In this document: positions 23,023 through 32,515 of the stretch, piece by piece
Position numbering within the stretch: the first letter of the stretch is position 1
Layout of the letters: each line of letters begins with the position of its first letter
Assembly (NCBI GenBank): GCA_024230435.1
Contig: JAAERL010001053.1
Span: 1 to 61,504, forward strand
DNA: 61,504 bases
Reading direction: 5' to 3'
Origin: Desulfobacteraceae bacterium
Lineage (GTDB): Bacteria; Desulfobacterota; Desulfobacteria; Desulfobacterales; Desulfosarcinaceae
Notes under the pieces: generated by a model
Databases searched by the model: none
Told to the model about the DNA's origin: nothing
Seen by the model: only the letters and a program-made list of their open reading frames with translations
Program-made: the position numbers and the translations under genes

Positions 23023-25422
23023 ATGTCATACATAAAAATCGATTATGGCAATATCAATGGCCTTTTTTCTGAGGCGGAAAAGGAAAAGCGCGATTTTTTG
23101 TATGAATATGAAACTTATCAATTATTAAAACACTCAGGCGCCGAAACTCCGCCCAAAACACTCGTGTTAAAGAAGCAAGACAGACTATCCGATAAAGAGT
23201 TGATGGTCATGCCCGGCGGCAAAGCCGTGCTGAAAATCGTTTCTCCAACCATTGTTCACAAGACAGAAGTTGGAGGGGTCAAAATCGTTGAAAAAACACC
23301 GTCAAAAATCAGATCCGCCTTTCGGCGAATGCTTTCTGAAGTCCCGGAAAACTATACGCAACTTATAGAGCGGAATCCTTCAAGCGCCGCAGTCAAGTAC
23401 AAGAATTTATCGGGTGAACAATTGCGCAAAACAATTGCCGAAGATATTCGAGGTGTTTTGATGGTTCAATATATGCCCCCGGATTCGGAAGCCTTCGGCA
23501 ATGAGCTGATCGTTGGTATTCGAAACACACGCGAGTTTGGTATGATTATTAGCGCCGGTTTGGGCGGCACGGACACGGAGCTTTATGCGCAACGTTTCCG
23601 AAAAGAACAAGCCATTGTTATTGCGTCAACCGTTATGACAGACGGCGAGAGTTTTTTTGAAATGTTCCGAAAGACCATCAGCTATAAAAAACTTGCCGGA
23701 TTAACGCGTGGCCAGCGTAGAATTGTAACTGACGAACAGCTCATAGAGTGCTTTTCATCCTTTATTTGCATGGCCAATTATTTCTCCCCGTCCAATCCGG
23801 ACTCTGCCTATGTTATAGAAGAGCTGGAAATAAATCCTTTCGCTTTCACTGACTACCTGATGGTGCCCCTGGACGGTTTATGCCGATTTTCAAAACAAGG
23901 ACCGATTCTGCTTCCAAGGCCGTATCAAAAAATTGCAAAATTATTGCAACCTGAAACGATCGGTATTATCGGGGTTTCCACAGCAAGGGAAAACTTTGGG
24001 CGTATTATCTTAAATAATATTCGCGCCATGGGGTTTGAAAAAAACAGCCTGCGCATCATCAAGCCTGGTATGGATCGTTACGAAGGTATCCGATGTGTTC
24101 CGGATTTGAGCGGATTGGATGTAAAACTCAGTCTTCTTGTGGTTGCGGTGGCATCGGATAAAGTTCCCGGCTTGGTAGATGAAATTCTAGAAACAGATGC
24201 CACGGACTCTGTCATGTTGATTTCCGGCGGCATGGGTGAAACAAGGGAAAGTGAGCAACGGGCGCACCAGGTGATGAGCAAAATTGAACAGGCCCATGCC
24301 GCCAAGTCTGCCGGGCCGGTTTTTCTGGGAGCCAATTGCTTAGGTGTGATTTCTCATCCCGGCAAGTATGATACACTCTTTATTCCTGAAGCAAAGCTTC
24401 CCAAGCAGCGCGGCGCCCACAAACGCAATGCGGCTTTTATCAGTCAAAGCGGCGCTTTTATGATTACTCGTTTAAGCAAACGCCCTGAACTCGATCCGGC
24501 TTATTTGGTCTCCTTAGGAAATCAAAACGATCTGACTCTTGGAGATTTTTTGAGATATTTAAAAGATGATTCTTCAATTGATGTCATTGGCGTGTATGCC
24601 GAAGGATTCAAGGACCAGGATGGGCTGTCCTTTATCAAGGCGCTGAAAGAGGCTGTAATTGCAGGCAAGGATGTTATTTTTTACAAGGCGGGGCGCTCAC
24701 CCGAAGGAAAAACCGCAACCTTAAGCCATACGGCTTCCATCGCAGGTGATTACGTGGTTTGTGAATCATGTGTCCGGCACGCGGGTGGGATTGTCGCCCG
24801 GACATTCACACAATTTGAAGATTTACTTATGCTGTCCCAGCGGTTGCACAGCAAAAAAATAAACGCAAACCGTCTTGCCGCTTTAAGCGGCGCCGGTTTT
24901 GAAGCCGTTGGCATGGCGGATAATATTCAATCAGATGATTATGTCCTGCAATTAGCCCGGTTTTCAGATGAAACAAAACAGCGGATCAATAGCATACTGG
25001 AAGAAAAAGGCTTGAGCCATCTTGTGGAAGTTAAAAATCCGCTGGATATCAATCCCGGAGCTGATGATCAAACCCATGTGCTGGCTGTTAACTTTTTAAG
25101 CCAAGATCCAAATATTGATGCGGTGGTTGTGGGCTTGGACCCTCTGTCGCCGGTTATGAAAACATTGGCGCAAGGTCAGGCCCGGTGTTTAAATTTTGGT
25201 GAACCGGGAAGTATCGCCCGTGAACTGCCTAAACTGGTAAAGCGTTTGGACAAACCCGTGGCCGGTGTTGTTGACGCGGGAAAGCTTTACGATCCCCTGG
25301 TAGATGAGCTCATGGGCAAGGGGATGGCAATTTTCAGATCTTCGGATAGAGCGGTCAGGGCTTTGGCCATGTATATCGAAGGGCGTTTGCAGCGTAACAA
25401 GCTGCGAAACTTGCATTTATGA
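23023..25422 (+). CDS. ADP-forming acetate/acyl-CoA synthetase (NDP-forming, fused subunits)
   Basis: A 799-residue fusion. The N-terminal about 280 residues form an ATP-grasp (beta-subunit) domain (GKAVLKIVSPTIVHKTEVGG, MVQYMPP, ELEINPFAF). The CoA-binding domain then starts (IGIIGVSTARENFGRIIL), followed by the ligase-CoA parts (FISQSGAFMITR, KTATLSHTASIAGDY). The beta-then-alpha order is less usual than alpha-beta. The enzyme interconverts acyl-CoA plus ADP and acid plus ATP, and in anaerobes conserves energy from acetyl- or aryl/acyl-CoA. It lies at the end of the Moco set, 4 bp after mobA. A bidirectional terminator follows at 25535-25577. Confidence 0.9.
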   Translation: MSYIKIDYGNINGLFSEAEKEKRDFLYEYETYQLLKHSGAETPPKTLVLKKQDRLSDKELMVMPGGKAVLKIVSPTIVHKTEVGGVKIVEKTPSKIRSAFRRMLSEVPENYTQLIERNPSSAAVKYKNLSGEQLRKTIAEDIRGVLMVQYMPPDSEAFGNELIVGIRNTREFGMIISAGLGGTDTELYAQRFRKEQAIVIASTVMTDGESFFEMFRKTISYKKLAGLTRGQRRIVTDEQLIECFSSFICMANYFSPSNPDSAYVIEELEINPFAFTDYLMVPLDGLCRFSKQGPILLPRPYQKIAKLLQPETIGIIGVSTARENFGRIILNNIRAMGFEKNSLRIIKPGMDRYEGIRCVPDLSGLDVKLSLLVVAVASDKVPGLVDEILETDATDSVMLISGGMGETRESEQRAHQVMSKIEQAHAAKSAGPVFLGANCLGVISHPGKYDTLFIPEAKLPKQRGAHKRNAAFISQSGAFMITRLSKRPELDPAYLVSLGNQNDLTLGDFLRYLKDDSSIDVIGVYAEGFKDQDGLSFIKALKEAVIAGKDVIFYKAGRSPEGKTATLSHTASIAGDYVVCESCVRHAGGIVARTFTQFEDLLMLSQRLHSKKINANRLAALSGAGFEAVGMADNIQSDDYVLQLARFSDETKQRINSILEEKGLSHLVEVKNPLDINPGADDQTHVLAVNFLSQDPNIDAVVVGLDPLSPVMKTLAQGQARCLNFGEPGSIARELPKLVKRLDKPVAGVVDAGKLYDPLVDELMGKGMAIFRSSDRAVRALAMYIEGRLQRNKLRNLHL

Positions 25423-25534
25423 AGTTTCGCAAAACAGAATTTGGCTGCAACCTGAATTTTATACGCACTCAAACAAGTACCGGATAAAAGGCGAAGGCAA
25501 ACCGTTTATTGTGAGCGTATCCGGTTAGATTCAC

Positions 25535-25577
25535 AGGCAATGGCATTTTTCGTATTATGCGCAAAATGCCATTGCCT
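25535..25577. terminator. Bidirectional terminator
   Basis: AGGCAATGGCATTTT (25535-25549) and AAAATGCCATTGCCT (25563-25577) are perfect 15-base complements around a 13-nt loop, giving a T-run at the 3' side on both strands. It sits between the convergent stop codons at 25422 and 25588, so it should stop both transcripts. Confidence 0.9.
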
Positions 25578-25587
25578 ATCATGATTT

Positions 25588-26871
25588 TTAGCACAGCTCT
25601 AATGCCATGGCCATTCCCTGGCCACCACCGATACACAATGACGCCAAACCTAAAAAATGTCCTTTACGGACCATTTCATTCACAAGGGTCAATGTTATAC
25701 GTGCGCCGGAACAGCCGATGGGGTGGCCAAGAGATATACCGCTTCCCAAGACATTGGTTTTTTCAATATCGCACTTTAATTCACGAATACAGGCTATGGC
25801 TTGGGCTGCAAAAGCCTCATTCAATTCAATTGCGCCAAAATCCGATATTAAAAGGTTTTCCTTGGCGAGGAGTTTTCTGACCGCGGGAACCGGCCCCAGG
25901 CCCATAAATGCGGGATCGATACCGCCCGAGCAACTCGCTTTTATCTTTACCAGCGGCTTTAAACCCAGTTCCTTTGCTTTTTGTGCGGACATCAACAGCA
26001 TTGCTGCAGCGCCGTCATTGATGCCGGATGCATTACCGGCCGTGACCGTGCCGTCGCTTTTGAAAGCCGCTCTAAGTTTTCCCATTTTTTCAACATTCGT
26101 ATCCATGGGCCTTTCATCCGTATCAAAAGTAAGAGGATCACCTTTGCGTTGCGGAATAATCACAGGCTCAATTTCATCTTTGAATAATCCTTGCTTGATT
26201 GCAGTCATCGCTCGCTGATGACTTAATGCGCCGATTTCATCCTGTTCCTTTCGGGATATAGTGTATCGCTGTGCGATGTTTTCCGCAGTAACACCCATGT
26301 GGTACCCGTAAAAAATTTCATATAGACCGTCGAATACCATCAAATCAACGAGTTCGGCGCTATTCATTCGCGCGCCCCATCTGCCTGAGGGTAAGCAATA
26401 GGGGATCATGCTCATGTTTTCCATTCCCCCGGCCAATACAACTTCGGATTCTTCGCATCGGATAGATTGAGCCGCTAAGGCCAATGCCTTCATTCCTGAT
26501 GCACATACTTTGTTAATGGTAAAAGCCGGCGTTTCTTTGGCAATGCCAGCATGGATTAAAGCCTGCCGGGCAACATTTTGGCCTTGTCCGGCGCTTACTA
26601 CGTTGCCCATGATTACCTCATCTATCGTTACCGGCTGCAGGTTGTCATCATAGTCATGGTGTTGTTTCTCGAGGTCTATCAATCCTTGGTTTTCCAAGGC
26701 ATCGGGTTCGTACCGGGTTAGCTTTTCACCGGCAACGGGTTTTATGCCGGCTTTTTTTAAAGCGCTTTTTAAAACCATAGCGCCAAGTTCAACAACGGAA
26801 ATATTTTTCAAACCGCCGCCGAAATTAGCGATAGCTGTTCGTGCTCCAGATACAATTACAACCTCTTTCAT
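25588..26871 (-). CDS. Acetyl-CoA C-acetyltransferase (thiolase)
   Basis: A 427-residue thiolase. It carries the acyl-accepting Cys in INKVCASGMKALALAAQS, the NEAFAAQ motif, GHPIGCSGAR with the catalytic His, and the terminal CIGGGQGMAMALE with the second Cys. It condenses two acetyl-CoA or cleaves 3-ketoacyl-CoA. The N-terminal region has an unusually long insert (about residues 45-75, rich in Asp/Glu/His) before the conserved GNVVSAGQGQNVARQA. Its start overlaps the 3' end of mobB by 4 bp, so it is expressed from the mobB promoter or a nearby one. Converges with the acyl-CoA synthetase gene, with which it may share a pathway. Confidence 0.92.
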   Translation of the reverse strand: MKEVVIVSGARTAIANFGGGLKNISVVELGAMVLKSALKKAGIKPVAGEKLTRYEPDALENQGLIDLEKQHHDYDDNLQPVTIDEVIMGNVVSAGQGQNVARQALIHAGIAKETPAFTINKVCASGMKALALAAQSIRCEESEVVLAGGMENMSMIPYCLPSGRWGARMNSAELVDLMVFDGLYEIFYGYHMGVTAENIAQRYTISRKEQDEIGALSHQRAMTAIKQGLFKDEIEPVIIPQRKGDPLTFDTDERPMDTNVEKMGKLRAAFKSDGTVTAGNASGINDGAAAMLLMSAQKAKELGLKPLVKIKASCSGGIDPAFMGLGPVPAVRKLLAKENLLISDFGAIELNEAFAAQAIACIRELKCDIEKTNVLGSGISLGHPIGCSGARITLTLVNEMVRKGHFLGLASLCIGGGQGMAMALELC

Positions 26872-27386
26872 TGATATCCTCCTTTATTTTCAAGAAATGT
26901 TTTTTCAATAAATTGGGCAATAGAAACTACATCATTGATATCAAACCACGGCACGTTCAGATCAATAGGTACATCTGAAACAACTGCGATAAGCGTGTTT
27001 GGCTGTTCTTTAGTGTGTAAAGGCGAGTTATGGGCTGTGCTTCGAAATACTTCAATTTGTGGTTTTCCGGCTTTTTTATAGCCTTCGGTAATAACGATAT
27101 CCTCATTTGCAAAGTACCGCGCAACAATTTCATCAACGCCATATTCTTTAACAACATCTTTGATGACAGAAATTTTCCATGGTGAAGATATCGCAACGGT
27201 ATCTGCCCCGGCTTGTTTATGCCGCCAAGAATCCTTACCTTCATGATCAATATCAAAACCATGGGTGTCGTGTTTTATTATTCCAACGCGGTATCCGCGG
27301 CGCTTGAGTTCAGGGATCAATTTTTCCAGCAATGTTGTTTTGCCTGAATTTTTTTTGCTTACGATGGAAACGATTGGTGGTGGCAT
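26868..27386 (-). CDS. mobB: Molybdopterin-guanine dinucleotide biosynthesis protein B
   Basis: A 172-residue P-loop protein. Its Walker A is SKKNSGKTTLLEKLIPEL and the downstream KHDTHGFDIDHEGKDSWRH is the MobB signature. It binds GTP and assists MobA in forming the MGD cofactor. It starts at the ATG giving MPPPIVSIVSKKNSG and overlaps the thiolase gene by 4 bp, an odd pairing since the two have no shared pathway. It is likely transcribed from the 442-bp region upstream (27387-27828). Confidence 0.92.
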   Translation of the reverse strand: MPPPIVSIVSKKNSGKTTLLEKLIPELKRRGYRVGIIKHDTHGFDIDHEGKDSWRHKQAGADTVAISSPWKISVIKDVVKEYGVDEIVARYFANEDIVITEGYKKAGKPQIEVFRSTAHNSPLHTKEQPNTLIAVVSDVPIDLNVPWFDINDVVSIAQFIEKTFLENKGGYQ

Positions 27387-27828
27387 TCTATTCTCTTAAT
27401 AATTAAAAGTCTATTCATTTTTTTTATTGATGTTCGTCCGTTGGGAACCCGGATGGCAAATTCAAGTCCGCAGCGAGCCGGTAAGCTTTAGAGTCTGTTT
27501 GGGACTTGCTAAATTGGCTAAAAAAGCTCGATACCGTTCCAAAATAACGTAAATTTTCTATTTGCCAGGCTAACTATTATGATCGTAGAAGCTGCAAGCC
27601 ACCCAGCGCAATACCGGATGATTTGATTTTTCAGATCCCGCAGAGCTTTATATCAGTGTTGTTTTAATCTTTCAATTGTATTGCACTTAACTGATTGCCG
27701 GGAATTGAAACCCGGGCCGATTTGTAGTTTATTAAAATGGTTGACACAGTTAATGAATTATGGTCTTTTTAAGTTTTATAAGTAATAACACCTCTGTCTG
27801 TTAACTATTTAATGAATGGAGAGATCCC
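27387..27828. other. mobB-mdh divergent region with family D half-element and candidate mdh promoter
   Basis: TTA followed by GAGTCTGTTTGGGA at 27488-27504 matches the terminal repeat of the complete family D element at 50959-51040 (GAGCCTGTTTGGGAA on one strand); no second end is clear. ATACCGGATGATTTGATTTTT at about 27612 is shared with about 737 (ATATCGGATGATTTGAATTTT) and looks like family B debris. TTGACA at 27741 is a plausible -35 box for mdh, but the -10 is weak. No gene is seen. Confidence 0.45.
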
Positions 27829-28806
27829 ATGAAATCCCCAGTACGTGTCGCAATTACAGGCGCCGCAGGCCAAATTAGTTACTCACTGATTTTCCGTATT
27901 GCCCATGGCGATATGCTTGGCAAAGATCAACCCGTTATTTTACAGCTTCTTGAGATACCGCCTGCCATGAAAGCCCTTACAGGGGTTGTTATGGAGCTAA
28001 GTGATTGCGCCTTTCCACTGGTAAAAGGGATCGTCGCTACAGATGATCCGAATGAAGCTTTTAAAGACACTGATTATGCTTTGCTTGTTGGAGCGCGTCC
28101 ACGTGGTCCCGGCATGGAACGTTCCGATTTACTCAAGGCCAATGCTGAAATTTTTTCAGCACAAGGCAAGGCTATCAATTCACATGCAAGCAGAGATTTG
28201 AAATTATTGGTTGTGGGTAATCCCGCAAACACAAATGCAATGATCACATTAAAAAATGCCCCTGATATCAACCCGCGAAACATAACCGCCATGATGCGAT
28301 TGGACCACAACAGGGCTTTGTCTCAATTGGCTGAAAAAACCGGTGGCCATTCAAATGATATTGAAAAAATGGTCGTTTGGGGAAACCACTCTGCAACCCA
28401 ATATCCGGATATCAGCTATGCAACTTTAAGGGGCGAACCTGTAAAAAATAAAATAGACGGCAGTTGGTACGTGGACACGTTTATTCCTACCGTACAGCAA
28501 CGTGGCGCTGCTATTATCAAAGCCCGTGGTTTATCAAGCGCAGCATCGGCTGCTTCAGCGGCTATTGACCATATACGGGATTGGGCGCTTGGCAGCAATG
28601 GGCAATGGGTGAGCATGGGAGTTTACAGCGCAGGAAATTCCTACGGAATTGATGAAGATATCATCTATTCTTTTCCGATTGTTTGTGAAAAAGGACAATG
28701 GAAAGAAATCCAGGGGCTGGATATAAGCGAGTTCAGCCGTGAGCGTATGAAAATCACAGAAAAGGAATTAATTGACGAAAGATCGGCTGTTGCCAGCCTT
28801 TTATAA
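27829..28806 (+). CDS. mdh: Malate dehydrogenase
   Basis: A 325-residue NAD-dependent malate dehydrogenase of the cytosolic (type 2) subgroup: [20 protein letters not shown] for NAD binding, [17 protein letters not shown] with the mobile-loop arginines, and the active-site His in [13 protein letters not shown]. It interconverts malate and oxaloacetate. The ATG at 27829 follows a GGAGAG element at the right spacing. The gene is monocistronic: its own promoter region upstream and a strong terminator at 28839-28872. Nothing is missing. Confidence 0.95.
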   Translation: MKSPVRVAITGAAGQISYSLIFRIAHGDMLGKDQPVILQLLEIPPAMKALTGVVMELSDCAFPLVKGIVATDDPNEAFKDTDYALLVGARPRGPGMERSDLLKANAEIFSAQGKAINSHASRDLKLLVVGNPANTNAMITLKNAPDINPRNITAMMRLDHNRALSQLAEKTGGHSNDIEKMVVWGNHSATQYPDISYATLRGEPVKNKIDGSWYVDTFIPTVQQRGAAIIKARGLSSAASAASAAIDHIRDWALGSNGQWVSMGVYSAGNSYGIDEDIIYSFPIVCEKGQWKEIQGLDISEFSRERMKITEKELIDERSAVASLL

Positions 28807-28838
28807 AATTTTTTTGGTAAATTTAAAAGGGTAATTTA

Positions 28839-28872
28839 GGGGGCGGCGAATTTTTTGCCCCCCCTTTTTTTA
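28839..28872 (+). terminator. Rho-independent terminator of mdh
   Basis: GGGGGC (28839-28844), a 12-nt loop, GCCCCC (28857-28862), then CC and TTTTTTT. It lies 33 bp after the mdh stop codon. Confidence 0.88.
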
Positions 28873-28984
28873 GCTAATAGATCTGTTACTTTTTATCTTT
28901 TTATGTGAAAATAAGTTTTATGGAATAGATGGTATTTAATATCAAGGCCATTGATTCGAAAGTTAGTGTCTGCTCAACAATAAG

Positions 28985-29108
28985 TAAATTCGGTAAAGAT
29001 CCGGTCATACAAAATTTTACCTCCGGCATATGTTTGATATTCTGAGGATTAAATTTTGGGCACAACTAAGATATCCGTCAGATTGGCCGTTTCGCCGATG
29101 GGCACGAG
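28985..29108 (-). repeat. Family C repeat, copy in inverse orientation
   Basis: On the minus strand this reads GTGCCCATCGGCGAAACGGC, then CCAATCTGACGGATATCTTAG and GTTGTGCCCAAAATTTAATCC, matching the left half of copy 2 at 8739-8800. It lies in the 533-bp gap between mdh and the next gene. The rest of that gap (29110-29339) shows nothing I can name. Confidence 0.6.
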
Positions 29109-29345
29109 ATACTGTCAGTATGTATACCATATTGATATACCATGGATAACTGACTATTAATTATTGACTTATACTAGTAACACAAGGTAAATAAAATGAT
29201 TGTAGCCATGTAAATTATATGGCAGGCGGTTCGGTTTGCAGGGGGAGGGGTTACTAAAACAAATTGCATGCCGACTGCCGAGAAAGAGAAATAAATCAGT
29301 TAAGAATCTAACTATGCATATCGCCAGACAATAGCGGGATTGTTT

Positions 29346-30287
29346 ATGGATATAAAAAAGCGGCTTAAAGCCATGCTGCAAGAAGCTGAAATATATCGCT
29401 CCCAAGGATTAATAGCAGAGGCAAAGTCTATTTATAAAGAAGCTTCTGAGCATATCAATAGCATTGAAAAACTTAAAAACAAAAATAGCTTATTAAATCT
29501 TATTAATTCAAAAATTGTGGCCTTAGATGAAACTAAAACCAGGGTTGAGAAAGGACCTGCAGCTTCGCGGGAACTAGGCAAAAAAGCTCAGGATCTTATT
29601 AAAAATTTATTTGCTTTTTCAGAAAACAAAGATGCAGATTACGCTGCCCTTGAGGGGGCGGTCGCTCTGGCGAAATTTGGTCAGTTCGATCGTGCTTTCG
29701 ATGAGCTTAACGCCCTGATTGAAAAAGATAATGTTCGTGTTGAAGCTGGAAAAAATATTTTAAGATGCCATCTTGCCGCAGCAACTTCTGATGAGGCCAT
29801 TGAACAATATAAAAAATGGTTTTTAATGGACATTTTTTTACCAAGTCAATTGGAGACGCTCAGGTCTTATTTGGCTGATATCCTTCAAAAAAAAGGTGTT
29901 AAAGCATCCTTGCCTTCACCTTTGACCGATGGCGAACGTATGACAAGTGCAAACCACGAAACGGTCGTTTCGGTCGAACCCGAACTGGAAGAAGAATTTT
30001 TAGACATCACATCTATTGGAATAACTTTTGACAGCGGGCCCCAAAAGGGTAGAATGATTGAATTTGATGTTAATTTTCAATCCGGTAATATGTTAAGCTT
30101 GATAATATCAAAAAGTGATCAAGAACTCATCGAGGGATTGAAATCCGGCTCATCGTTACAAGATATTCAGTTCTATTCACCCATAGCTATTTTTAACGGA
30201 GCAGGAATGGTTGCGTCTAAAACAAAAATTAAGTCTGGCCCAAAACAGGGCGATTATTGTTTAGATATTAAGATTGTAAGTACATGA
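29346..30287 (+). CDS. Uncharacterised helical-repeat-like protein upstream of the MglA gene
   Basis: A 313-residue protein from ATG 29346 (a TTG two codons upstream opens the frame). The N-terminal half is helical and TPR-like (LQEAEIYRSQGLIAEAKSIY, VALAKFGQFDRAFDELNAL). A charged linker follows at about residues 195-220. The C-terminal about 90 residues are beta-rich and begin ITSIGITFDSGPQKG; this region could be a small PilZ-like or FHA-like sandwich but I see no diagnostic motif. No signal peptide is seen. It is 157 bp upstream of the MglA gene on the same strand, so a role in that signalling set is likely by context only. Confidence 0.6.
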   Translation: MDIKKRLKAMLQEAEIYRSQGLIAEAKSIYKEASEHINSIEKLKNKNSLLNLINSKIVALDETKTRVEKGPAASRELGKKAQDLIKNLFAFSENKDADYAALEGAVALAKFGQFDRAFDELNALIEKDNVRVEAGKNILRCHLAAATSDEAIEQYKKWFLMDIFLPSQLETLRSYLADILQKKGVKASLPSPLTDGERMTSANHETVVSVEPELEEEFLDITSIGITFDSGPQKGRMIEFDVNFQSGNMLSLIISKSDQELIEGLKSGSSLQDIQFYSPIAIFNGAGMVASKTKIKSGPKQGDYCLDIKIVST

Positions 30288-30444
30288 AAACGGTAAGGCG
30301 CGATGGGAACTAATGAAAAACATATAAAAATGGTCTTTTAATTCAGGTTGTTCGGGGGTATGAGCAAACAAGGCGTTTGGACTAAGCTTTATCACGATCT
30401 GAATAACCATGAAAAAAATCAGATCCTGTTGGGAGTTCCGGAAT

Positions 30445-31059
30445 ATGGCGATCTTTAATTTGAAAAAGCGGGAAATCGAATGCAAAGTTGTATTTTACGG
30501 CCCTGGGCGTTGTGGAAAAACAACAAATTTGGAATTTATTTTTAAGGCTTATAAAAAACAAGTAAAAGGTGAAATGGTTTCTATTAATACGGAGGGTGAT
30601 CGCACCTTGTTTTTTGATTTCCTTCCAATGGGATTGGGTAAGATACGAGGATGTGATGTCCGCGTTCAACTTTATACAGTTCCCGGTCAGATAAAATACA
30701 GCTCAACACGGAAACTCGTTCTCAGAGGTGTTGATGGAATTGTATTTGTCGCCGATTCGCTTGAGGTAAGGCGTGAGAAAAATATGATTTCATTGAAAGA
30801 TTTGCAATCCAATTTAAAAGAGTATGGAAAGAGCATTTTCCAGGTTCCCTTAGTTATGCAGTACAACAAAAGGGATTTGGCCGAACAGGGCATACCTTTG
30901 ATGCCTATTGAGCAGATGGAGAGGGATCTGAATCGTCAATTAAAAGTTCCCTCGATCAGTGCAAGCGCCGTTAAGGGAACCGGCGTCGGCGTAACATTAA
31001 AGGAGTGTTTGAAACAAACATTGAAACAGCTTCAAAGAGAGTTTAAGTGGGCCCAATAA
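30445..31059 (+). CDS. MglA-type small GTPase
   Basis: A 204-residue Ras-like GTPase. The ATG at 30445 is preferred because GGGAG lies ten bases upstream and MAIFNLKKREIECKVVFYGP is the family start; the frame itself begins 12 codons earlier. The P-loop is YGPGRCGKTTN, switch II is in YTVPGQIKYSSTRKLVLRGV, and the base-recognition motif is MQYNKRDL. MglA proteins set cell polarity and drive gliding or type IV pilus motility together with an MglB GAP. No roadblock/MglB gene is adjacent. The gene precedes a family A element and the DUF4388 protein on the same strand. Confidence 0.9.
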   Translation: MAIFNLKKREIECKVVFYGPGRCGKTTNLEFIFKAYKKQVKGEMVSINTEGDRTLFFDFLPMGLGKIRGCDVRVQLYTVPGQIKYSSTRKLVLRGVDGIVFVADSLEVRREKNMISLKDLQSNLKEYGKSIFQVPLVMQYNKRDLAEQGIPLMPIEQMERDLNRQLKVPSISASAVKGTGVGVTLKECLKQTLKQLQREFKWAQ

Positions 31060-31104
31060 TTTTGCTTGAGCAACACAGTTTAACATTTTTTTATTCCGCA
31101 ATAA

Positions 31105-31262
31105 GGCGATTGGAGGAAAAAATATAGCATCTTAACAGATACCATATTGGGCTTAGTTTTTTTCGTATTCAAGGCGTGCCAAAGTCTGCATACTTAACGT
31201 ATTCGAACCTTTAGCATAACACACAAGACGTAAAAGATGGTATATTTTTAACACAAACCGCC
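31105..31262 (+). repeat. Family A element between MglA and DUF4388 genes
   Basis: A 158-bp copy with ends GGCGATTGGAGGAAAAA and ACACAAACCGCC and TAA on both sides (31102-31104; 31263-31265). It belongs to the sub-type with AGCATCTTAACAGATACC in its left arm, shared with the rc of 660-690. It ends only about 15 bp before the start of the next gene and so contributes the whole 5' leader of that gene. Confidence 0.88.
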
Positions 31263-31280
31263 TAAAGAAAATGGCGTGTG

Positions 31281-32453
31281 ATGCGTGATAACGTAGTTCT
31301 TGCAGGAAACCTGAAATTTTTGGCTCTAGGAGATATCATGCAACTGTTAGGTTCTAACAGCAGCACGGGTATCCTTAGGTTAATTAGCCGTTATGCAAAT
31401 GAACCGGGTTTCATCTATTTTCATAACGGCAATCCTATTAACGCTTCATGCGGATCAAGGGTAGGTTTGGAAGCTGTGTATTCCCTTTTCGGCTGGACTG
31501 ACGGTGAATTCGAGTTTACCAAAGAAAATATTACAAGCCAAAAGGTAATTTCAAAAAGCCGCATGGGCTTAATTTTAGAAGGCCTTAAAATGGTGGATGA
31601 CGGCCAAGTTAAAAAAGTCGGCCCTGATGCAATCAGCCGTTTACATTTTAGCTCCAACGATCCTAACGCTGTTCCAATAATCAAGGGGCCGCTTGTAGAC
31701 TATATGTATGTTGCCGATGAAGAAGATTTTTTTGACGGTGAATGCATCGTGGAAGAGGGCAAGCATGGAAGTTGGATCTGGGTTGTTCTTGAAGGTGTTG
31801 TGGAAATTGTATGTGATACTCCGAAAGGGGCGCTACCCATCGTTCGGCTTGGTGATGGATCCTTTATTGGCAGTTTATCCTCATTTTTAATTCAGGGGCA
31901 CATAAGAACGGCAACAGCTGTGGCTGTGGGCAATGTCCAATTAGGTGTAATAGACTCACAGAGGCTGGCACAGGAATTTACCTGTCTTACCCCTGAGTTC
32001 AGGGGGTTTTTGGTAAGCCTTGATAAACGGCTGAAACAACTAAATGAGAGAGCTATTGAGTTTCGTGAGAAAAAAGCAAGTGGCGTTGATTTGACATATG
32101 ATAAAAAAGTTGTATTAAAAAAGGGTAGCACTGAAAATGCCCTTTACGTGATTCAAGATGGCACAGCCAGTGTAGTTAGGGACGAGGATTTTGGCCCTAT
32201 TCCAATAGCCCGGCTCTATAAAGGCGATTATTTTGGAAAAATTCCTTTTGTAGAGCTTGGGCACGAGCCGGATTTCGCATCTGTGATGAGTTCAGACGAT
32301 TTTAGGGTTCGAAAAATAGAATTGGTTCGGTTTCAAAATGAATATAATCAATTGTCTGCAACGTTCAAAAATTTTGTTGACAATGTAGCCACCTGTGTAT
32401 TGGTTACTACAAAAGTGGTTTGTGATTTTCAAAAAAAATATGGAAAGGGATGA
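31281..32453 (+). CDS. DUF4388 protein with two cyclic-nucleotide-binding domains
   Basis: A 390-residue protein (ATG 31281; GTG 31278 is an alternative). Residues 1-110 form a DUF4388 (PATAN-like) domain, LKFLALGDIMQLLGSNSSTG followed by FIYFHNGNPINA, typical of gliding/response-regulator partners. Two cNMP-binding-fold domains follow: about 145-240 (GSWIWVVLEGVVEIVCDTPK, LGDGSFIGSLSSFL) and about 265-370 (ALYVIQDGTASVVRDEDFGP, LYKGDYFGKIPFVEL). No DNA-binding domain is seen. It likely transduces a cyclic-nucleotide or protein signal in the MglA set. The cyclase at 8896-9801 could provide the ligand, but this is inference. It sits directly behind a family A element. Confidence 0.82.
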   Translation: MRDNVVLAGNLKFLALGDIMQLLGSNSSTGILRLISRYANEPGFIYFHNGNPINASCGSRVGLEAVYSLFGWTDGEFEFTKENITSQKVISKSRMGLILEGLKMVDDGQVKKVGPDAISRLHFSSNDPNAVPIIKGPLVDYMYVADEEDFFDGECIVEEGKHGSWIWVVLEGVVEIVCDTPKGALPIVRLGDGSFIGSLSSFLIQGHIRTATAVAVGNVQLGVIDSQRLAQEFTCLTPEFRGFLVSLDKRLKQLNERAIEFREKKASGVDLTYDKKVVLKKGSTENALYVIQDGTASVVRDEDFGPIPIARLYKGDYFGKIPFVELGHEPDFASVMSSDDFRVRKIELVRFQNEYNQLSATFKNFVDNVATCVLVTTKVVCDFQKKYGKG

Positions 32454-32515
32454 TTCTTATCTTCCTGATTTTTATTTAGGAATAGGCATAATATAATCAA
32501 CAAGGTGATTGCGTT

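Noticed and set aside
25304-25528. Possible small gene at the end of the acyl-CoA synthetase gene
   Set aside because: The frame mainly overlaps the synthetase coding region and the unique tail has no recognisable start or motif.
25607-26218. 203-codon plus-strand ORF inside the thiolase gene
   Set aside because: Antisense shadow of a fully conserved thiolase sequence.
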